Source: Larix sibirica
Taxonomy: Eukaryota > Streptophyta > Pinopsida > Pinales > Pinaceae
DNA: 12,922 nt
Reading direction: 5' to 3'
NCBI GenBank assembly: GCA_004151065.3
Contig: NWUY0304375879.1
Span: 1-12,922, forward strand
The notes below the pieces were generated by a model. It worked only from the letters and a program-made list of their open reading frames with translations. It ran no database searches and was not told the DNA's origin. A program made the position numbers and the translations under genes. Positions within the stretch are counted from its first letter, which is position 1. Each line of letters begins with the position of its first letter. Shown in pieces: positions 7,961-12,922 of the stretch.

Positions 7961-8553
7961 TCATAAGTCAAACTTTATAAGCTAAAGGCCCCTATTCTAT
8001 TGGCTACTAACTAGACAATCCATCCCAGTCGTCCTGCCATGTAATCCAGAATCATCGGGGGGGCAAGGTAAGCTCTAAAAGTGCTGGGCGCTACTCTACT
8101 ATTTGACCATCCAGTGGTGTTTCATAAGTTCTGGCTATATATGATAATAAACCGGGAGTTCTACAATATCTGAGTATAAAAGGGAGCAGTGATCGTATCT
8201 ACACCAAGCTAGATCATCAGATCAGATGAGGACCCGTTACCGCATACACATTTTATTTCTTCTTGGGCCAAGAACCTTACATTCAAGGTAATAATTATTT
8301 GGGTAATACGGGTAGGGCCAATAAGTAAGGAAGGGTCCTGTTTTAAGATTCTTGCCTTCTTGTTCTTGAGAGTCACAAGTTCCGAAGAGCCTTTCTTCTC
8401 TCATTAACTTAGGTTGGTCTTCTATGTAAGCCTCCTTTGAAGAAGATTGGCTTTCACTTCAATAATTCCTTCGCGTTCAAAGCTCGAACGTTAAGTCTTT
8501 AATACATAGAATCATCGCCCTTGACGTAAGCGCACATCTTCCATTCTTTCAAG

Positions 8554-8597
8554 CAAGTGAGCATCCTCCTTCAAGTGAGTATCCTCTGAGTATCCTT
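8554..8597 (+). repeat. 18-bp period tandem repeat
   Basis: CAAGTGAGCATCCTC (8554-8568) and CAAGTGAGTATCCTC (8572-8586) differ once and are 18 bases apart; a truncated TGAGTATCCTT follows directly at 8587-8597. Confidence 0.6.
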
Positions 8598-8671
8598 AAT
8601 AAAGAGTCCCTTCTCTTCTATTGCCTTGGAAGAGCTAGGTCCTCAGTCAGTCAGGTTCAGGTGGGGATCAG

Positions 8672-8873
8672 AGCAACATCAATATTTTATTACTGACCTA
8701 AGAACGCGTTATCCGGGGTGGGCACTCTCCTGGAGGGTTTATTGGTAGGCACTTTCTTGGAAGGATGGTTATATTATCGTGGAGAAGGGTATATTCTCAT
8801 TGGAAAGGGTATATTCTTGTGGGAAAGGGGATTTATATCGGAGTAGCAACAACACATTTTATTACTGGCCTAA
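8672..8873 (+). repeat. 20-bp minisatellite-like array bracketed by a 29-30 bp direct repeat (R3)
   Basis: The bracketing copies at 8672-8701 and 8845-8873 share AGCAACA and TTTTATTACTG(A/G)CCTAA. Between them are a 17-base direct repeat (8721-8737 and 8748-8764, three differences) and three 20-base units (8767-8786, 8787-8806, 8807-8826) built on G(G/T)TATATT...GGAAA, with a possible fourth. Bracketed arrays of this kind arise by repeated slippage or template switching. Confidence 0.55.
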
Positions 8874-8973
8874 AAAACTCCAATAAGGGTAGGAGCTATT
8901 CGGGTAAGAGACAGAGAAGTTGGTAAGTAAGGCCTGCTTTGCTTGAAGAGGACTTTACACAATTACTAAAAAG

Positions 8974-8999
8974 GTAAGATAGCATCGTAAGATAGCATC
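8974..8999 (+). repeat. Perfect 13-bp tandem duplication
   Basis: GTAAGATAGCATC is present twice in direct succession (8974-8986, 8987-8999) without mismatch. Confidence 0.8.
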
Positions 9000-9016
9000 A
9001 TGAGTCCTCTTAATAC

Positions 9017-9040
9017 CTTTGCATACATAGGAGCTATAGT
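9017..9040 (+). repeat. Dispersed repeat R4, copy 1
   Basis: The 24 bases match 9589-9612 with one substitution; the shared core is CATACATAGGAGCTATAGT. Weaker similarity continues about 20 bases further (ACACC.ACAT) and an AGTCCTCT lies upstream of both, suggesting a longer diverged duplication. Confidence 0.65.
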
Positions 9041-9216
9041 GAATTAAAAACACCAACATATCTATAGTGTTACCGAGTCCCTCATGTTCATAGAAAAATC
9101 GTCTCTACTATATATGGGACAAATATATTCTTATTCTCTTTTTACTATATATAGGAGTTTCTTATTTCTTTCATACATCAAATAACTTATACATAATAAT
9201 TCTAATTCCTAAGCCA

Positions 9217-9233
9217 CTCCTAGTTTTTAGGAG
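9217..9233. other. Hairpin, 6-bp stem and 5-base loop
   Basis: CTCCTA (9217-9222) pairs with TAGGAG (9228-9233) around GTTTT. No neighbouring gene gives it a role. Confidence 0.3.
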
Positions 9234-9588
9234 AAACAAAGGGGTCTGGGTCTCTTTACTTGAGAATCCGGGTCAGGATATCTTATCTAGGCTTTGGGCT
9301 TCAAATGTCGACCCCGTACCTTGCCCCGCTGCTTGTTACTAGTGAATAGGTCGGGGGCCCGCTGCTAAGTCAGTGAAAGAGGTATTCGTTGGTCCCCCCG
9401 TCCCTAAGATGTTGGTCAATCTCCCGTGTGTAAAAAGTAATAGGGACTTCATATACTAGTGGAACTGGTGACTTGAGATATGGTTGGTACACAGTTGGTA
9501 ATTAAAGTCTGTATGCTATGTTAGTTTAAAATAATAAATACAGGAAGGATCTAGAATATAAATATTAGTCCTCTATCTGAATAAATCC

Positions 9589-9612
9589 CTTTACATACAT
9601 AGGAGCTATAGT
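9589..9612 (+). repeat. Dispersed repeat R4, copy 2
   Basis: Second copy of 9017-9040, 572 bases downstream in the same orientation, one mismatch in 24. Recombination between the copies would excise about 570 bp. Confidence 0.65.
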
Positions 9613-10010
9613 TCTATAACAACACCTACATTTTACAAGGCAATAGATCTAATTCCTATAGTTATATATATACCTTGTTGTTATTAGTAAGCATAGTTTG
9701 TCATAGCTTTAATCCCTCCCTGAGTTAGTAGTTAGTTATAGAATTGATAGGGCTTCTTCGTTAGAGCTTCTATTGATCCTTGTTGTTACTTATCGTTATA
9801 GTTATATTTGTACTTGTTGGAGTTAGTTTCATTTATAGGTATATTTTTATAGTTATAGGTTCCAAGGTATACATGGAGTATATAGGCTGTAGTGAAAGGT
9901 TTATCTGGTCTGAGTCTATAGTAATAGATTATTCCTCATACTTAAACAATCTGTACATCAGGAGTTGGAGTTCTAGCCTTTACATATATAGATAATGAAA
10001 AATAAGGAGA

Positions 10011-10074
10011 CTCCGATACTGCCCTTCGTCAAGTTGAGCGGCTTCGCTCCGATACTGTCCTTCGTTCAGTTGAG
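10011..10074 (+). repeat. 28-bp direct repeat, 36-bp period, with short hairpin spacer
   Basis: Copies at 10011-10038 and 10047-10074 both begin CTCCGATACTG and end AGTTGAG-like, with three differences in 28. The junction contains GAGCG-GCTT-CGCTC (10036-10049), a 5-bp-stem, 4-base-loop hairpin. The patch is much more GC-rich than its surroundings. Confidence 0.65.
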
Positions 10075-10190
10075 GTTTCTCCTCCTATTCTTTATTTGGT
10101 GGGAGTATAAATCTATTATGTTGCTATTTATTCTTCAGATCCTAATAATACTAACTTATAAGACCTAACTTCTAAGACTAGTTTAAGGAA

Positions 10191-10241
10191 TCCTACTCCT
10201 TATTCTATCCTACTCCTTATTCTATCCTGAGTATTATTCTA
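10191..10241 (+). repeat. 17-bp tandem repeat, three units
   Basis: TCCTACTCCTTATTCTA is repeated perfectly at 10191-10207 and 10208-10224; a third unit at 10225-10241 keeps both ends and differs in five consecutive central positions. Confidence 0.75.
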
Positions 10242-10650
10242 TCCTATGGTGTTCTGAATCCTACTTATTTCCTACTTCTAAACTACCTGTCTTAGGGGTG
10301 AACATATGGGGACTGTCTTCTGCTCTTTTATTCTGTGGGTAGGATCCTAATTTGTGTAGGTATGAGCGGGTATGAGGGCTTTCCTTGAAAGAATAAGTAG
10401 GAACTCTAGATAATTAGGAACTCTATAAGACTATATTATGTTCAACGATAGATAGACTTTGTATCTTTATTATAAATAAAGTATTAGTAGAAGATATAAC
10501 TTAAGATTAGGAAATAAGAATAGTTGTCTTTATATGATTGTAGTTGTAGAGGATAAGAGTATTTCTATTTTAGAGGGAAGGAATAAATCAGATAGGGATG
10601 AATAAGAGTAGGAATTCTATTTATGTAATTGTTGTAGAGTATGTTTAGGT

Positions 10651-10722
10651 AGGAATAATAAAGATAGTATACTCTTTAGGAATGATAGGAATAATAGAGA
10701 GAGTATACTTTTAAGGAATGAT
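10651..10722 (+). repeat. 36-bp tandem duplication
   Basis: Adjacent 36-base units at 10651-10686 and 10687-10722 both begin AGGAATAATA and end AGGAATGAT, with four differences. ATAATGGTG-type short repeats follow directly. Confidence 0.75.
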
Positions 10723-10883
10723 AATGGTGGTGCATTAAGAATAATGGTGCTAGGGATAATACTTATGCTTTGGAGTAATAAGGTAGGAAGAACTCTTTTA
10801 CTATAGATAAGAACTCTTGACTCTATATATTAAAATAGAGGAACCTTTCACTACTTTCACTACTTGGGATGTATAACTCTCCA

Positions 10884-10936
10884 TAACTACAGGCTATAGT
10901 AACTACAGGCTATATAACCTCTAACTACAGAATATA
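10884..10936 (+). repeat. 15-bp unit repeated three times
   Basis: TAACTACAGGCTATA occurs at 10884-10898 and 10900-10914, and TAACTACAGAATATA at 10922-10936. Spacing is 16 and 22 bases. Confidence 0.65.
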
Positions 10937-11073
10937 TAACTTTGCCACTAAGTATAACAAAGCTCATACTAAACCTTATACTAGAGCCTAAAAAACCTCA
11001 TACTCCAGCCTTATATCTTATCTCTCCCTTCTCTCGACCTTGACACCTGACTTCGGGATCTCTTGCGTATGGT

Positions 11074-11130
11074 GCCAACAACGGTTAGCCAAACATGAGT
11101 TCATAAGCATTTGCTCGCTTAGATAAGGAC
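11074..11130 (+). repeat. Diverged repeat R5, copy 1
   Basis: Starts GCCAACAACGGTTAGCCA and ends GCTCGCTTAGATAAGGA. The segment 11440-11510 has the same two anchors in the same order (GCCAAGCCCGGTTGTTAGCC and GCTCGCATAGATAAATAGA) with about 12 extra bases between. Middle parts are poorly conserved, so this is a tentative old duplication. Confidence 0.35.
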
Positions 11131-11309
11131 GGGATAATTCAACTAAGGCAAGTATATCTATTCTAACGCAAGGATAATTTGGCTCTACTAAGCAAAGTAT
11201 ACCTATTATTTACTTAGGATAAATTGGTTCTACCGAGGCGGGTATATCCCACTTGATCCTTTACAAGTATTAGTCTCACCTAAGGCAGGTATAGTGACCC
11301 CTGTAGCCA
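11125..11309 (+). repeat. Degenerate tandem array, period about 46 bp, four units
   Basis: Four successive units (about 11125-11170, 11171-11216, 11217-11263, 11264-11309) share a core resembling CTACTAAGGCAGGTATATC, preceded in the first three by GGATAAxTT. A possible fifth partial unit lies at 11374-11413 (GGTCTACTAAGGCTGGGATC). Units are well diverged from each other, unlike the other tandem repeats here, so the array is old. It is not a tRNA-like fold and has no continuous frame. Confidence 0.55.
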
Positions 11310-11439
11310 TATTGTGAAAAGGCTCCCTTTACCTTATTGTTGCCGGCTGCATCATAGTGCCGCAACCTGTACGATTATTAGGTCTACTAAGGCTGGGATC
11401 ACCTATAGCCTGGGGAAACCGGGTTACCCAAATGGAGCT

Positions 11440-11510
11440 GCCAAGCCCGGTTGTTAGCCCAACACCTACCTGGTGGAGCTCCAAAACTTGTGCTCGCATA
11501 GATAAATAGA
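11440..11510 (+). repeat. Diverged repeat R5, copy 2
   Basis: Counterpart of 11074-11130. Together the R5 copies bracket the 46-bp array. Confidence is limited because only the two ends match well. Confidence 0.3.
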
Positions 11511-12922
11511 AAGTATAAAACTAGGGGCTTTAACTACACACTGTCCCCTCCTGAACATGGGTGCACACTGGTACCTACTCAAACTTGGTGACCCAAACAA
11601 TATAGCCTGCCGACAGCGGTATAGATGCGGTGAAGATTCCGTCCCAGGTCTAGATGCGTTAAAGAGCGCCGCTTCACCGAGAAAGCCGGAGGAAAGATGG
11701 CGGCATCCCTTCGTTCATTGATTGCATGGAGAAAGACTGCCATGCCTGTTTATTCTATTCCCATTCCCTTCGGTATTAGAAAAAGAGAAATCCCTTTCCT
11801 TAACCTCTATTGCTATTGAGGTTTAGCGCACCATGTTTCTGTTGTATGGAGGGTAGTATCATGAGTGCGATCCCTTGGGTCAGTGATTATTCCTCTGGCA
11901 GAGGATTGGCCTGTATGGAGTGGGCAGTCGGTATGGCCTTACTAAAGCCTTGCATCTCACGTTGTAACCTGCTGAGCGGGATGCGCGATCCGATCCCCTG
12001 TTTATCTCGAGGAATATGGGAATGTAAGAAATATTTTCCTGTGCTGTGTGGGGCGTTCGTTATGGGTAGTATTTCATGCGGTCTCGCTTGTTAATTCTAC
12101 CGGAGTATGCGGAGTATTCTGGCCAGCGTAATCTGCCAAACTATCCTGGATTCAGTGTTTTAATCTCAGTATGTCGCGTATTACTGGTAAGTAAAAGTGA
12201 TTGCTTTGAGTCAATCTTTTGCATGCAATGCTTTGAGTGAATCCTTGGGATCCGATGCCTTCGTCGTTGATTTATAGGATGGATAAGAAGCAACGTATCT
12301 ATCTTGGTAATTTGGGGATGAATGCGCTTACTCAACTAGTGTTATGCGCTGCTGTCTAACTTCGATATGCTCATATCTAAAGAATGTCGTCTTGTGTGAG
12401 TAATAAGTAAAATCAATGTGTGTTTTCATCTGCTCTAAGCTTGCTTGTGTGGGCACCTTTTCTGTTCGCCTCCTATCTCCTCTCCGGATGGGTATGGGAA
12501 TGAAGATTTCAATCTTTGCTCCGCATGCCGTGTAGTGAGTTGCTTGCGCTGCTGCGTGTTGAGTAGGTCCTTCCAGCATTGTTGCTTGGGATTAATCCAT
12601 CCAGATAGAAAGAGATCTGTTTGGTGAAGAACCATGTAGGATAAAAAGCATTAACTTATGGGTTACCGCTGCTAGAAAGGAAGTAGATCGCGCTATTGAT
12701 TGTTAAGGTAGAAAAGAATATAATCATTATTAATGCGATAACATCATATTATTGGTATAAAGAGCGGTAGCGTCAGGTCAGTTTTCCCATCCATATAATG
12801 AGCGCTCAAGATTGGATAGCTACGAGGTAGGGTAGATTTTATGCTGTTTGTAAGGCACCAAGCAAGCGTTCGCGTAAAGGAATTAATGCCGTAAAGTCGC
12901 TAGAGGAACCAAGAGCTAACCC
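11511..12922. other. Gene-free right end with chance-length ORFs and small duplications
   Basis: Plus frames 11810-12094 (94 residues, TTG start, Cys-rich) and 12445-12627, and minus frames 12141-12335, 12328-12579 and 12435-12635, overlap one another; none has a domain I recognise. Several such ORFs are expected by chance in this much DNA. A 9-bp duplication (CGGAGTATG/CGGAGTATT, 12101-12118) and a 15-bp repeat with one mismatch (12202-12216, 12229-12243) are present. AAGCAAG occurs at 12860-12866 and on the minus strand at 12440-12446. Confidence 0.4.

Larger units (their letters stand above)
7961..9780. other. Gene-free region with many small duplications
   Basis: No ORF of useful length is present. 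The stretch contains a 7-base G run near 8056-8062, the 18-bp repeat at 8554-8597, the bracketed 20-bp array at 8672-8873, a 13-bp tandem duplication at 8974-8999, the dispersed pair R4 and a small hairpin at 9217-9233. A TGACGTAAGCGCACA at about 8522-8536 resembles half of an as-1 element without its partner spacing or a TATA box. GC-rich DNA at 9290-9430 was checked for tRNA and coding sequence without result. Confidence 0.4.
9781..11100. other. AT-rich gene-free region with strand-asymmetric low complexity
   Basis: The frame 9780-9995 (+) is a run of Ile, Val, Leu, Tyr and Ser codons that reflects TAT/ATA-rich DNA and starts with TTG, so I do not call it a gene. About 10140-10300 is pyrimidine-rich on the + strand and about 10440-10780 is purine-rich. 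Tandem repeats at 10011-10074, 10191-10241, 10651-10722 and 10884-10936 are listed separately. Confidence 0.4.

Noticed and set aside
8522-8536. TGACGTAAGCGCACA resembling part of a caulimovirus as-1 element
   Set aside because: Only one TGACG box is present, the second is missing at the 12-bp spacing, there is no TATA box in range and no coding remnant nearby.
9290-9430. GC-rich patch considered as tRNA, plastid or coding remnant
   Set aside because: No cloverleaf, T-loop or open frame could be found by eye.
9780-9995. 71-residue hydrophobic ORF
   Set aside because: TTG start and composition-driven Ile/Val/Tyr/Ser content in AT-rich DNA; expected by chance.
11810-12094. 94-residue Cys-rich ORF with TTG start
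   Set aside because: Several ORFs of this length are expected by chance here; the cysteines form no regular zinc or knot pattern.
2162-12922. CRISPR array or other spaced repeat system
   Set aside because: Repeats are tandem or paired and diverged, with no regular alternation of identical repeats and unique spacers.

Overview
No complete, recognisable gene was found in this 12.9 kb window. I saw no rRNA, no tRNA (no convincing T-loop), no group II intron domain V and no CRISPR array. Moderate GC, long gene-free stretches and many short repeats suggest intergenic DNA of a large plant mitochondrial genome. This is inference: no organellar marker gene confirms it, and a plant nuclear origin remains possible.

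The one region with coding ancestry lies at about 1-2161, on the minus strand. It is a decayed plant reverse-transcribing element, either a caulimovirid (pararetrovirus) or a Ty3/gypsy-like relative. Read along the minus strand it holds a CCHC zinc knuckle (2155-2114), a degraded retropepsin with a DTG active site (1634-1626), an acidic stretch, an aromatic-rich domain (1072-554), and a last basic fragment (about 580-325). After these come a twin TGACG-type element like as-1 (327-308) and a TATA box (131-123). In-frame stops and frame changes break the coding parts. No reverse transcriptase or RNase H is visible, and the room between protease and next domain is too small for them.

From 2162 to about 3060 the DNA is rich in the 7-mer AAGCAAG. 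From 3060 to 4800 it is a mixture of GC-rich patches and short chance-length ORFs. From 4800 to 6650 there are diverged direct repeats, perfect small tandem duplications and two short palindromes. From 6650 to 8000 there are low-complexity CCACCAAG and CCCATCCCA runs and one 132-residue ORF that is probably accidental. From 8240 to 11310 small tandem duplications with unrelated units (13 to 46 bp) are dense, and part of this stretch is AT-rich with a local purine/pyrimidine strand asymmetry. From 11310 to the end there are diverged repeats and chance-length ORFs.

No operon or cooperating gene set is present. The window reads as accumulated intergenic DNA with one fossil viral or retroelement insertion and a history of local slippage and repeat-mediated rearrangement.
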